From positions 1 through 50,813 of the forward strand of contig NZ_FWYD01000025.1 in the NCBI RefSeq assembly GCF_900176485.1: a stretch of 50,813 nt of DNA, written 5' to 3'. This document shows, one piece after another, positions 26,052 to 34,700 of the stretch; the stretch's first letter is position 1, and every line of letters begins with the position of its first letter. The position numbers and the translations under genes are program-made. The notes below the pieces were generated by a model. That model ran no database searches. It had not been told where the DNA came from and worked only from the letters and a program-made list of their open reading frames with translations. The DNA is from Primorskyibacter flagellatus. Its GTDB lineage: Bacteria > Pseudomonadota > Alphaproteobacteria > Rhodobacterales > Rhodobacteraceae.

Positions 26052-27407
26052 TTAGTAGTAGCCGGCCTTGCGCATTTCGCGGTCAAGTTGGCTCTGGGCA
26101 TCCGAGAGGGCCTCTTCGGACGGCTTTTCACCGGAGATCACCTGATGCATTTCGGCTCCCAGAACATCGACAATGATCTGGACTTCGGGCACGGGCGGCC
26201 GCTGCCATCCGGCAAGTTCGCCTTTGATGGACATGTCTTCCACGTGCGGGATGACCGGGCAGCGCTCGATGACGCTGTCGATCTTGCTGACTGAGCTTCG
26301 TGGCGACACGCAGTTGCCGTACTTTGTGTATTCCTCGATCATTTCGGGGCTGGCAAGCCACTCGATCGTTTTCCAAGCCAGTTCGGCACGGTCGGGATCA
26401 ATGTTGTTGGGGATCGCAAGATACCAACCACCGAGCGTCGATTTAGGCGGTGAGTCCGGGCCGCTCGGATGCGGCAGGTAGGCGGTATTGCCCCGTGCGG
26501 GTGACGCCTCGTCCTGTTCGAAGATCGCGGAGCGCCCTGCCCAGATGTATGTCATCGCGCAGCCACCTTGCCCGTAGACACGCACGCGCTCGTCCCACGC
26601 CATGTTCAAGATGCCCGGAGGCGACACCTCCATGAGAGCCTGCAAGTAGTCGGCGGTCGCCTTGCCTGCCTCGGTGTCGATCATCGGCTTCATGTTCGCG
26701 GGTTGAATATCGCCCATGAGATAGTCGTCGCCTTCCTTGACCATGTCGATCGGCGCAGCGCCGAAATCGCCCATGTCCATGATGAACGTCTGGCCGAGGG
26801 CCGTGCCGCGCGCGGCGTTCCAGCACACGCCGGACATGCCGTCTTCCTGCTCGGAAATCGTTCTCGCCGCGGCGAGGACCTTTTCATGGGTGGTCGGAGC
26901 GTCGAGCCCGTATTTCTCGAAGATGTCTGTGCGGTAGGCAAAGATTTCGGGATGAGGCTGGAGCGGAATGCCAAGTTGCGCGCCGCCGAATTGTGCGCCG
27001 GACCACGCAACATCGTGGAAATCCGACCCGTCATAGCCCGTGGCGTCGATAAAGCCGTCTAGATCGGTCAGGAATGGCTTGTACTCTCCGAATTGCGGAA
27101 GATCGACGGCGATGATGTCGTAGGACGATGTGCTGTTCTGGGCGTTCAGAAGGACCTGTTGGCGCAACACGTCGAACGGGCGGACATCAAGTTGTATCGT
27201 GCCGCCTGTCATCTCTTCCATCTCGCCGTGGAATTTTTGCATCGCCTGGAACACAGGGTCCCCGATGCCGATGATGCGGATTGTCTCTCCGCCGAGAATG
27301 CTTTCCTCCTGCGCGATGACCGGTGCCGAAAAGGCCGTTGCCAGACATGTTGCCGCGAGAGCGGATGTACGGAATTTCCGGCGCTTCGCGCCCTTTGCTG
27401 AGTTCAT
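26052..27407 (-). CDS. ABC transporter substrate-binding protein, MalE/family 1 type (importer D)
   Basis: Periplasmic binding protein of 451 residues, the large family-1 oligosaccharide type. The leader MNSAKGAKRRKFRTSALAAT to IAQ is a signal peptide with cleavage near residue 33; the RRKFR run before the core leaves Tat export possible. Start ATG 27407 has GGGAGGA 8 bases upstream. That ribosome-binding site directly abuts the end of an IS630 copy, so native transcription must be altered. It is homologous over some 400 residues to the C-terminal domain of the regulator at 28776-30491 (shared SSYDI, DIFEK, LGQTFI, SPPGI, EWLASPE). Confidence 0.9.
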   Translation of the reverse strand: MNSAKGAKRRKFRTSALAATCLATAFSAPVIAQEESILGGETIRIIGIGDPVFQAMQKFHGEMEEMTGGTIQLDVRPFDVLRQQVLLNAQNSTSSYDIIAVDLPQFGEYKPFLTDLDGFIDATGYDGSDFHDVAWSGAQFGGAQLGIPLQPHPEIFAYRTDIFEKYGLDAPTTHEKVLAAARTISEQEDGMSGVCWNAARGTALGQTFIMDMGDFGAAPIDMVKEGDDYLMGDIQPANMKPMIDTEAGKATADYLQALMEVSPPGILNMAWDERVRVYGQGGCAMTYIWAGRSAIFEQDEASPARGNTAYLPHPSGPDSPPKSTLGGWYLAIPNNIDPDRAELAWKTIEWLASPEMIEEYTKYGNCVSPRSSVSKIDSVIERCPVIPHVEDMSIKGELAGWQRPPVPEVQIIVDVLGAEMHQVISGEKPSEEALSDAQSQLDREMRKAGYY

Positions 27408-27420
27408 TGATATTCCTCCC

Positions 27421-28587
27421 TAGTCACCCGAATCTAAAGTTCGCCACATAGGGTTTGCTGTGTTCTTTGGCAGAACCGCTTGACGGAGGCGAGGATTTCG
27501 TCGGCGGACTTGACCCATTTGTAAGGTTTTGGGTTCTCGTTGTGCGCCGCAATAAAGGCCGCGATATCGGCCTCCAGTTCAGCAACGGACCTGTGCACGC
27601 CGCGTTGCAATTGCTTGCGCGTGAGTTCCGCGAACCAGCGCTCGACCTGGTTGATCCAGCTTGCCGATGTGGGCGTAAAATGGACGTGCCAGTGCGGGCG
27701 GCGTGCGAGCCATGCCTTGATCTTCGGGGTCTTGTGGGTGGCGTAATTGTCCATGACGATATGCACCTCCGGACCCGCGGGCATCTGACGGTCAATCTGT
27801 TTGAGGAAGTCGAGGAACTCGGTCGCGCGATGCCGCTTGTAGCATTTTCCGATCACAGCGCCGGTGGCGATATCCAGAGCGGCAAACAGCGATGTGGTGC
27901 CGTTGCGGATATATGTATGCGTGCGCCGCTCGGCGACACCGGCGGCCATGGGCAGGACGGGTTGCTCGCGATCCAGTGCCTGAATTTGTGATTTTTCATC
28001 TACACACAACACGATGGCCCGGTTCGGAGGCGACAGGTACAGCCCCACGATGTCCTGCACCTTGTCGACGAACAGTGGATCGGTCGAGAGCTTGAACGTC
28101 TCGCTGCGATGCGGCTGCAGGCCGAAGGCAGTCCAAATCCGGCGGATCGTTGTGTGTGATAGTCCGGTCGCAGTGGCCGTCGAGCGGATCGACCAATGGG
28201 TCGCATCTTTCGGCCTTGTGTTCAGCGTGCGCTCAATCACCTCGGCCACCTGTTCATCCGACACCGTGCGCGGGCGGCCGGGGCGGTATTCGTCGGTGAG
28301 GCCTTCGATCCGGTCCTTCACAAAACGTCTGCGCCATTTGCCAACCGTGTGCTCATGCACGCCAAGCTGTGCCGCCACTTCTTTGCTGGGAAGGCCATCG
28401 GCGCACAAAAGAACCATCCGACAACGGTCTGACAGAGAACGCGGTGCTTTGTGGCGCCGAACCTGACCTTCGAGAAAACGCCGCTCGTCGTCGCTCAATT
28501 CAACCACATCCGCAACTCGGCCCACCATCGCATCATCTCCCGATATCCCGTTCAGTCTATGATACGAATTACAGTTCCGGGTGACTA
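27421..28587 (-). mobile_element. IS630-family insertion sequence, complete
   Basis: Perfect terminal inverted repeats TAGTCACCCG (27421-27430) and CGGGTGACTA (28578-28587) enclose one transposase gene. The outer TA at each end fits the TA target duplication of IS630/Tc1 elements. Removing the element gives CCTCCC-TA-GGTGCGC, so it entered the leader of the importer D operon, 15 bases before the SBP start codon. Confidence 0.9.
27434..28528 (-). CDS. IS630-family transposase
   Basis: A full-length DDE transposase of 364 residues. The N-terminal helix-turn-helix includes GLPSKEVAAQLGVHEHTVGK, and the catalytic triad can be placed in VLCVDEKSQ (D), HIVMDNYATHK (D) and SWINQVERWF (E). I start it at ATG 28528 (MVGRVADVVELS); an upstream extension would run through the terminal repeat. 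No frameshift or stop is seen, so it may be active. It is transcribed toward the SBP gene of importer D, 26 bases away, and could supply read-through transcription. Confidence 0.92.
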   Translation of the reverse strand: MVGRVADVVELSDDERRFLEGQVRRHKAPRSLSDRCRMVLLCADGLPSKEVAAQLGVHEHTVGKWRRRFVKDRIEGLTDEYRPGRPRTVSDEQVAEVIERTLNTRPKDATHWSIRSTATATGLSHTTIRRIWTAFGLQPHRSETFKLSTDPLFVDKVQDIVGLYLSPPNRAIVLCVDEKSQIQALDREQPVLPMAAGVAERRTHTYIRNGTTSLFAALDIATGAVIGKCYKRHRATEFLDFLKQIDRQMPAGPEVHIVMDNYATHKTPKIKAWLARRPHWHVHFTPTSASWINQVERWFAELTRKQLQRGVHRSVAELEADIAAFIAAHNENPKPYKWVKSADEILASVKRFCQRTQQTLCGEL

Positions 28588-28590
28588 GGT

Positions 28591-28729
28591 GCGCACCGAT
28601 GGTGCGCGTCTCCGACTTTGGAAAGCGCTGGACCTCCTCGCCCATGACTTTCCTGGTTCAGCATGGAATAGGCGGGGGCGTATTGGAATACGCGGTATGT
28701 TCAAAGTGAATATTGAAAATTAGTACTAA
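28591..28729 (-). promoter_or_regulatory. Probable native control region of the importer D operon, three palindromes
   Basis: Between the IS630 end and the upstream regulator gene lie three palindromes: GCGCACC-GAT-GGTGCGC (28591-28607), GCGTATT-GG-AATACGC (28678-28693) and TTAGTACTAA (28720-28729), the last in an AT-rich stretch. They are candidate operators for the adjacent regulator. The shared TGCAA-N6-TTGCA site is not present. No clear -35/-10 pair was found. Confidence 0.45.
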
Positions 28730-28775
28730 ATAACAGCGTGTTGAGAGAATTTACCCAGCTGCCTGCCCGAAAGGC

Positions 28776-30491
28776 TTATGAGGGGTGTTTCGGTGCGTGG
28801 TCTTCTTTCAGCATATCCAGCAGCGGCCGTATCCGGTTTTCCGCCCGGCTCAACACATCGGCGGCGTCCGCCGTCCCCCAGATCGCGTCGTGCACTTCCT
28901 GTCCGACAATGCGCATGATCGAGGCCATGAACGGGATCGGCGGGCGCGGCCAGGTCTGCAATTGATTGCGCCGCTCGAATGCGGCCATGGCCCGCATGGC
29001 GGGCGCGGCTTCGGGTACGTCGGGGTCCGCCGAAACGCTATGGAGAAACTTGGCGGGACTGCCATTGAGCATGAGGTACTTGGTGACCTCAGGGCTTGCC
29101 AGCCATTCGAGTGCCCGCCAGATCTCGCGCTGCCTGTCTTGCGGCAGGTTCCGCGGGATGGCGTAGACAAAGCCGCCCATTGGCGACACGCCGCTTCCCG
29201 GTTGCCGCCCGGGGTGCACCAAATACCCCGTATTTCCGCTTGCGGGGGACGCCGGGTCGCCCTCGAACTGCGAGGTGTTTGTGGACCACTCATAGCACAT
29301 CGCCACTTCGCCGTTACGGTAGCATCGGGTGCGACCGGTCCAGTCCATGTCGGCAATGCCGGGTGGCGACACGGTGGCCAGATCCATCAGGTAGTCCAGA
29401 GCCGCGCGTCCGGTTTCGTGATCGAGGGTCGGGCGCAATTCTTCCCAAGGGGTGTCGTTGTCGTAGCCCGTGCCGAACCGGCGAAGGTTGACCGGTGGCG
29501 ATCCAAATGCCGCCATGGTCTGGATGAAGGTCTGGCCAAGCGGCTGGCCACGGCCCGCGTTCCAGGCAATGCCATATTTGCCGCGCGCCGGACGGTGCAT
29601 GGCACGGGCGGCGGACAGAACGCTTTGGGCGGTTTCGGGCGGGTCTATCCCGTGCTTTTCGAAGATGTCCTTGCGATACAGAAGAAGTTCGGCGGTGGGC
29701 GAGGCAGGGATTCCCAACTGTCGTCCCTGGCTATGCGCACTGCTCCATGCAGCGGCGAAGAAATCGAACGGGTTCAGTTTACCTCGTTGCAAATATCCGT
29801 CCAGCGGCAACAGGCTACGCTCCATCGCCATGCGTCCGAGCCACGGAACATCTACGGCCACGATGTCGTAGCTGGACCTGTCTGCGCGCCCGTTCTCGAT
29901 GATCGTCTGGTTGAGTGGGTCGTAAGCCAGGAGTTCGATCTCGATGTCGGTGTTTAGGAACACCGAAATCTCCGCCTCCATCCGCTTCAAGGTGAGAAAG
30001 ACGGGTTCATCTTTGAGCAATAGCCGCAATGGCCCGTCAAGCCGGAGCGCCGGCGCGATCTTTCGAGGCGGCCCGATGATGCAGGCGGCCAGGTGAGCAC
30101 CGCCAAAGACAACGGCTTCGCTTTTGTGATGCCGCAGGCCGAAGGATTTCCCGATGCTCTGTTTCAGTCCTGCGCAATAGTCGTGGAAATTGTGCAGAAG
30201 CGTTTCGGTCGGCTCGATAAAGACCAGTTTAGGTTCCTCGGGATCCCGATCCCGCGACAGGAGCCCGGCGCATACCATGCGCTCGATTTGACGCAAGGCG
30301 GTCGAATAGGCCGTTCCAGAGGCGTCCGCGAGCGAAGAGATCGTGATCCGCTGATAGGAATAGTGGCACCGCAAGAGCGCAATGGTCATCATCCAGACCG
30401 GATCACGCGCTTCGACGCCGAGCACCGAGAGCCCCGCACCGCGCGAGGTCTCGAGAAACTCCAGAATTGCCAGTATTTCTGATCGTGTCAT
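28776..30491 (-). CDS. Transcriptional regulator: winged helix fused to an SBP-like sensor domain
   Basis: A 571-residue protein with no signal peptide. Residues about 35-110 form a MarR-like winged helix (ITISSLADASGTAYSTALR as helix-turn-helix). After a linker, residues about 148-560 are homologous to family-1 ABC solute-binding proteins and specifically to the neighbouring SBP of importer D (SSYDIVAVD, DIFEKHGI, LGQTFI, SPPGI, EWLASPEVTK). It should therefore be a cytoplasmic one-component regulator that reads the importer's ligand with a borrowed binding domain. It lies upstream of, and in the same direction as, the operon, now separated by IS630. ATG 30491 is the best start; its ribosome-binding site is weak. 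Confidence 0.85.
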   Translation of the reverse strand: MTRSEILAILEFLETSRGAGLSVLGVEARDPVWMMTIALLRCHYSYQRITISSLADASGTAYSTALRQIERMVCAGLLSRDRDPEEPKLVFIEPTETLLHNFHDYCAGLKQSIGKSFGLRHHKSEAVVFGGAHLAACIIGPPRKIAPALRLDGPLRLLLKDEPVFLTLKRMEAEISVFLNTDIEIELLAYDPLNQTIIENGRADRSSYDIVAVDVPWLGRMAMERSLLPLDGYLQRGKLNPFDFFAAAWSSAHSQGRQLGIPASPTAELLLYRKDIFEKHGIDPPETAQSVLSAARAMHRPARGKYGIAWNAGRGQPLGQTFIQTMAAFGSPPVNLRRFGTGYDNDTPWEELRPTLDHETGRAALDYLMDLATVSPPGIADMDWTGRTRCYRNGEVAMCYEWSTNTSQFEGDPASPASGNTGYLVHPGRQPGSGVSPMGGFVYAIPRNLPQDRQREIWRALEWLASPEVTKYLMLNGSPAKFLHSVSADPDVPEAAPAMRAMAAFERRNQLQTWPRPPIPFMASIMRIVGQEVHDAIWGTADAADVLSRAENRIRPLLDMLKEDHAPKHPS

Positions 30492-30740
30492 CGACGCCGA
30501 TCTCTCTTGTCCTGCGCGCTGCCGTTCGATCGACCCGCGCATGTGTGCAGTGTTTCAGAGGGTGTTGCGGCCACCGTCACTACCTTTCGCGAGCCATCCA
30601 TCCTGCAGGCGGGGCCTGTTCAACGGTTTGTGGCATGCGAAAGCAGGCAGATCACGGGCAGTGCGGTGAGGGTCACCTGCAAACGGACGTGGGGTGGTTT
30701 GGATCGGGCCCTCAAGCGAGGCACGATCCACTTTCATGGT

Positions 30741-31739
30741 CTAATGTTTGTGGGCCCAGTGGCGCAGTTTTTTGTCCCCGAGCGCGGCAAATACGACGAT
30801 GATCCCCAGCAGGACCATGAACCATTGCGGCCGCACGGCCATGACGACGAGGTATGACTGGATCGACGAGAGCACGAAGGCCCCCATGAGCGCCCCGATG
30901 AGCGAGATGCGTCCACCTGCGAGCAGGCATCCGCCCAGCACACAAGATGCAATTGCCTGCAATTCCATAAGCCGCCCCATGGATCCGTCCGCCGAACCGA
31001 GTTTGCCGGCTTCTAGCACGCCTCCGAGGCCGGCAAGAGCACCACAGATGATGAAAGCCTTGAGCTTGACGCGATCCACGCGAATACCGCGAGAGTGCGC
31101 ACTTTCGGATGACCCGCCAACGGCCAACAAATGGTTCCCATAGGGCATGAGTTTCAGAACCACGGTCAAGACCACCAGCGCAAAAATCAACCACAAAAAC
31201 CCGGTGTTAACTCCGGCAAACGTGCCGAAATTGAACATGTTGTCGCCGCCGAGGATGAAGTACGAGAACCCGCCGCGCTCCTTGTAGGGAATGGAAAAGG
31301 CAAAGCCGCTTGTCAACGCGATCGCCAATCCCCGGAAGATCATCAACGACCCGAGGGTAATGATCAGCGACGGCGTTCCCGTCTTGGTCACGAGATAGCC
31401 ATTGAAGGCCCCGATAAGAGCTCCGACGCAGACAGCGGCCGTAGCGGCAATGAATGGATCGACGCGGACCGCGAGAAACAGGTAGATCAGCGCAGACATG
31501 CCGAAGGTCGATCCGACGGAGATGTCGATTTCGCCCGTGCCCACAACCAGCGCGACACCAAGTGTCATGAGGCCGAGCGTGGCTGTGATTTGAAGGATTG
31601 TGCTGATATTGTACGAGTTGTTCCACCGGCCTTCAGATGTGGCGGCGAAGAACACGATCAGAAGGATCGCAATCAGGAAAATCCCGATCTCGGAATGCTT
31701 GCGGACAAGCGGTTTGAACGCTGCGTCAGCCATGATCAC
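30741..31739 (-). CDS. Sugar ABC transporter permease, RbsC type (importer E, permease 2)
   Basis: Inner-membrane permease of 332 residues, RbsC superfamily, motifs ALVVGTGEIDISVGSTFG and LMELQAIASCVLGGCLLAGGRIS. It overlaps the ATPase stop by 4 bases; MIMADAAF could start at the second Met. With the permease at 32527-33492 it makes a pair around one ATPase gene, suggesting a permease heterodimer rather than the usual homodimer. It is the last gene of operon E; 249 bases to the left separate it from the module D regulator, with nothing recognisable in them. Confidence 0.9.
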   Translation of the reverse strand: MIMADAAFKPLVRKHSEIGIFLIAILLIVFFAATSEGRWNNSYNISTILQITATLGLMTLGVALVVGTGEIDISVGSTFGMSALIYLFLAVRVDPFIAATAAVCVGALIGAFNGYLVTKTGTPSLIITLGSLMIFRGLAIALTSGFAFSIPYKERGGFSYFILGGDNMFNFGTFAGVNTGFLWLIFALVVLTVVLKLMPYGNHLLAVGGSSESAHSRGIRVDRVKLKAFIICGALAGLGGVLEAGKLGSADGSMGRLMELQAIASCVLGGCLLAGGRISLIGALMGAFVLSSIQSYLVVMAVRPQWFMVLLGIIVVFAALGDKKLRHWAHKH

Positions 31740-32509
31740 GATCCCATTTTCTCGACAAGGCGGCCGCCCTGACGGATGACTTCCTCGAGTTGCTCGGCGG
31801 TCATGGAGTCGGTCGAGGCATCTTCGATCTTTTCGCCGTTTTCCATGATGACAACGCGATCTGCAAGCTTGTGGACCTGGAAGATATCGTGCGTAATGTA
31901 GATCACGAGAAGGCCTTGTTCCTTGAGTTGGACGGCCAATTCGTTCACGTGCTCGCGCTCACGCACGGACAAGTGGTTCGTCGGCTCGTCCATGATGACG
32001 ACGCGGTTCTTGAACTCGACGGCGCGACCGATCTTGACCGACTGGCGTTCGCCGCCTGAAAGCCGCTCAACCTCGTCATCGGCCGAAACGTTGTCACGAA
32101 GCCCGAACGCGCGGATGACCTTGGTCGACATGCTGCGCATTTGTTTGAAGTCGAGGAACGGAATGCCCACAATCTTTTTCATGGGTTCGCGTCCGAGATA
32201 GAAGTTGCGCGCGATCGACAGGTTGTCGCAAAGACCGACAGACTGCTGGATCGTTTCAATGCCTTGGTCGATGGCCAGTTTCGGGTGGAACTCGGTCACC
32301 AGTTCGCCGTCGAAATAGACCTCGCCTTTCGAAGGTTTGTGGATGCCGCACAGGACGCGGATCAGGGTTGTCTTCCCGGCGCCGTTGTCGCCGACAAGGC
32401 CGACAAGCTCACCGGCATGGAAATCGACCGAAACGTCTTTCAGTGCGTGAAACGAACCGAAGTATAGGTCCAGGTTCTTTACCTGAATAAGGGGGTGTGC
32501 ATCTGACAT
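31736..32509 (-). CDS. Sugar ABC transporter ATPase, single-domain (importer E)
   Basis: Cytoplasmic ATPase of 257 residues with one nucleotide-binding domain: Walker A GDNGAGKTT, signature LSGGERQSV, Walker B VVIMDEPTNHLSVRE. As in FrcA-type proteins the D-loop lacks Asp. I start it at ATG 32509 (MSDAHPLIQ), with CGGGAGGAAC upstream; the longer frame runs into the permease gene. It sits between the two permease genes and must dimerise to serve both. Confidence 0.92.
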   Translation of the reverse strand: MSDAHPLIQVKNLDLYFGSFHALKDVSVDFHAGELVGLVGDNGAGKTTLIRVLCGIHKPSKGEVYFDGELVTEFHPKLAIDQGIETIQQSVGLCDNLSIARNFYLGREPMKKIVGIPFLDFKQMRSMSTKVIRAFGLRDNVSADDEVERLSGGERQSVKIGRAVEFKNRVVIMDEPTNHLSVREREHVNELAVQLKEQGLLVIYITHDIFQVHKLADRVVIMENGEKIEDASTDSMTAEQLEEVIRQGGRLVEKMGS

Positions 32510-32526
32510 TGTCTGTTCCTCCCGCG

Positions 32527-33492
32527 TTACACGTTGTGTCCAGCCCAGCGGGCGAGTTTTTGATTGAAGATGATCGCCACAATAAGCACGACGCCGACGA
32601 ATGTGATGAACCACGAAGACGGGGCACCAAGCGCGATCAGCTCATAGCGGAAACTGGTCACGATGAAGGCTCCGAGCACGGCACCGATAAGCGAACCACG
32701 ACCTCCCGAGAGCAGGCATCCGCCGATCACGGCTGCCGAAATGGCTTCGAGTTCGAGCAGGTCACCGATTGTGACGTGTGTCTGCGGCTGGTCCGCCAAT
32801 GTGACAATCCCTGCGAAACCGGCCATCACCGAGCACATTACAAAGGTTATGATTTTGACTCGGTCGATCCGTACGCCGCGGGATTCCGCGCTGTCCGATG
32901 CGCCACCGGTCGCCAACAGGTGGTTGCCGAACCGCGTGAATTTGAGAACGACGCTGAGGATGGCCAGCATCAGGAGCATCCACAAAACGGCCGCTTCGAT
33001 ACCGAAGACTTCTCCGCCGAACAGTTTGGTCAGCCAGTTCTCACGCGCGGCTTCCGAGAAGTTGCGAACCGAGCCGCCAGTCCAGACGTAGATAATGCCG
33101 CGGAATGTAAAGAGCCCGCCGAGGGTCACGATCATCGACGGCAATCCGCCCCGCACGACAGCGAGACCCTGCAACAGGCCGCAAACTGCCGCGATTGCCA
33201 AGGCGGCGATCACCGCGCCCGGGACGCCTAGCGAATGCTCGAACGTGATGAAGGCGATGCCGGTGAGGCCGTAAACCGACCCGACGGACAGGTCGATTTC
33301 CTTCGAGATGATCACCAGGGCTTGACCCATCGCGATAAGAGCGAGGATCGAGCTGAAGTGAACGACGTTTGAAATCGTCCGGGCCGTCCACCAGCCGGAG
33401 AAATCGATCAGCGTGAATGCGGTCAGCATCAGCGCCACACCAACAACCGATCCGAATCCGGCGCTTTTTGCCAATTGTCTCGTGGATGTCAT
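32527..33492 (-). CDS. Sugar ABC transporter permease, RbsC type (importer E, permease 1)
   Basis: Inner-membrane permease of 321 residues with motifs GQALVIISKEIDLSVGSVYG and LLELEAISAAVIGGCLLSGGRGS. About 35 percent or more of the recognisable motif positions are shared with the second permease of the operon, so they look like diverged paralogues (estimate by eye). It starts 154 bases after the SBP gene, with a strong hairpin between. Confidence 0.9.
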   Translation of the reverse strand: MTSTRQLAKSAGFGSVVGVALMLTAFTLIDFSGWWTARTISNVVHFSSILALIAMGQALVIISKEIDLSVGSVYGLTGIAFITFEHSLGVPGAVIAALAIAAVCGLLQGLAVVRGGLPSMIVTLGGLFTFRGIIYVWTGGSVRNFSEAARENWLTKLFGGEVFGIEAAVLWMLLMLAILSVVLKFTRFGNHLLATGGASDSAESRGVRIDRVKIITFVMCSVMAGFAGIVTLADQPQTHVTIGDLLELEAISAAVIGGCLLSGGRGSLIGAVLGAFIVTSFRYELIALGAPSSWFITFVGVVLIVAIIFNQKLARWAGHNV

Positions 33493-33601
33493 GGAACACA
33501 GCTTTCATAGAGTTGTTTGACGGGGGAGCGGACTGAAACGATACCGCGCTCAGACCCCGGGACTGCAGGACCGCGGCTCAAACGACGTCAAAAGAGAGGG
33601 T

Positions 33602-33632
33602 GGAAGGGCGGGCCTAAGGCCACCGCCCTTCC
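33602..33632 (-). promoter_or_regulatory. Stem-loop after the SBP gene of importer E
   Basis: GGAAGGGCGG (33602-33611) pairs with CCGCCCTTCC (33623-33632), 10 bp, with a further GCCT/AGGC pairing in the loop. It is 15 bases past the SBP stop on the minus strand, the same place as in the other importers. Confidence 0.65.
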
Positions 33633-33646
33633 GAGTAGTCTACGAC

Positions 33647-34672
33647 TTACCAAGTGTTTTGGTTGTCGTATTCTTCGTCACCGAAGACACCGCGAACCAG
33701 ATCGGCCCATTTTTCGGCGTTTTCAGCGTTGATGATGACCGGACCGGTGAGAATGTCGGACTGCGGCTCATAACCGAGCGTCTTGTTCCAGTAGAGCCAC
33801 TCCATCGGAGCATATCCCTGCAACCAGAACCCTTGGCTGTTGGCGGCAAGAAGGTGACCGGCACGAATGCCTTCGATCGAGACCGGAGCTTCGTCAACCG
33901 TGAGAACGGTAACACCTTCGTTGTCGACGTCCGGGCTCAGGCCCATGTCGTTTGCCACGCCCCATGCCCAAGGCGACGACCAACCTGCAACGGTGAAGAT
34001 GTAGTTGGTTTCCGGGTTGGCTTGAAGGTAGGACTGCAGCGTGTTGCGTGCGGTCGCCGGTTCCGCGCCGATGAATAGCTCTTCGAAGGCTGCGCCGGTG
34101 CCTTCCATCGCGGCTTTCATGCCGGCGCAACGGGCCTTGAGGCCTTGGTGTGCAGCGTCATGGCTTGCGCAGACAACACCGGTCGGCTGCGGGATATTGC
34201 CAGCCGCAACCTGCTCCAGCGCGTATTCGCCGAGGTGAAGGCCGGTGAGGTATTCGTCACCGCCAACGTAGGTCAGGTAAGGAATGCGTTCGCCAACGGG
34301 GCGAGCATCGGGGATGTTGAATGCAACAACCGGGATACCCATTTCGATCGCCTTGCGCAGCGGGCCTTCGAAAGCGTCTGCATCGACGATCGGAACGGCG
34401 ATGCCGTCAGGCTTGGTTGCGATAGCTTGCTCGAGCAGGCGCACGTGCTCTTGAACGGAGTAGTTGTTGGTCGACACGTATTCGGTGGTGACGTCGGGAT
34501 ATTTCTCTTCGAAAGCAGCGAGAGATTCCGTCAGCCAGCCCATGTTCGCGTCGTTGGACCCGATGTGGGACACCATCACAAAGCGGAATGTCTCGTCCTG
34601 TGCGTGAGCTGCACCAGAGAGAGCGGTGGTCGCCAGAAGCGCAGTAGCCGCAAGTTTGGTCACGTAATTCAT
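33647..34672 (-). CDS. Sugar ABC transporter substrate-binding protein, ribose type (importer E)
   Basis: Periplasmic binding protein of 341 residues. The signal peptide runs from MNYVTKLAATALLATTALSG to AHAQ (cleavage near residue 24). Family segments include AIATKPDGIAVPIVDADAFE and NPETNYIFTVAG. AGGAGGAG precedes the ATG. The promoter carries two copies of the TGCAA-N6-TTGCA operator. Its position next to an RpiR gene and iol genes makes an inositol or related cyclitol a reasonable ligand, but this is inference. Confidence 0.9.
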   Translation of the reverse strand: MNYVTKLAATALLATTALSGAAHAQDETFRFVMVSHIGSNDANMGWLTESLAAFEEKYPDVTTEYVSTNNYSVQEHVRLLEQAIATKPDGIAVPIVDADAFEGPLRKAIEMGIPVVAFNIPDARPVGERIPYLTYVGGDEYLTGLHLGEYALEQVAAGNIPQPTGVVCASHDAAHQGLKARCAGMKAAMEGTGAAFEELFIGAEPATARNTLQSYLQANPETNYIFTVAGWSSPWAWGVANDMGLSPDVDNEGVTVLTVDEAPVSIEGIRAGHLLAANSQGFWLQGYAPMEWLYWNKTLGYEPQSDILTGPVIINAENAEKWADLVRGVFGDEEYDNQNTW

Positions 34673-34700
34673 AGATTTCCTCCTCCTATGTTAACCGCTC

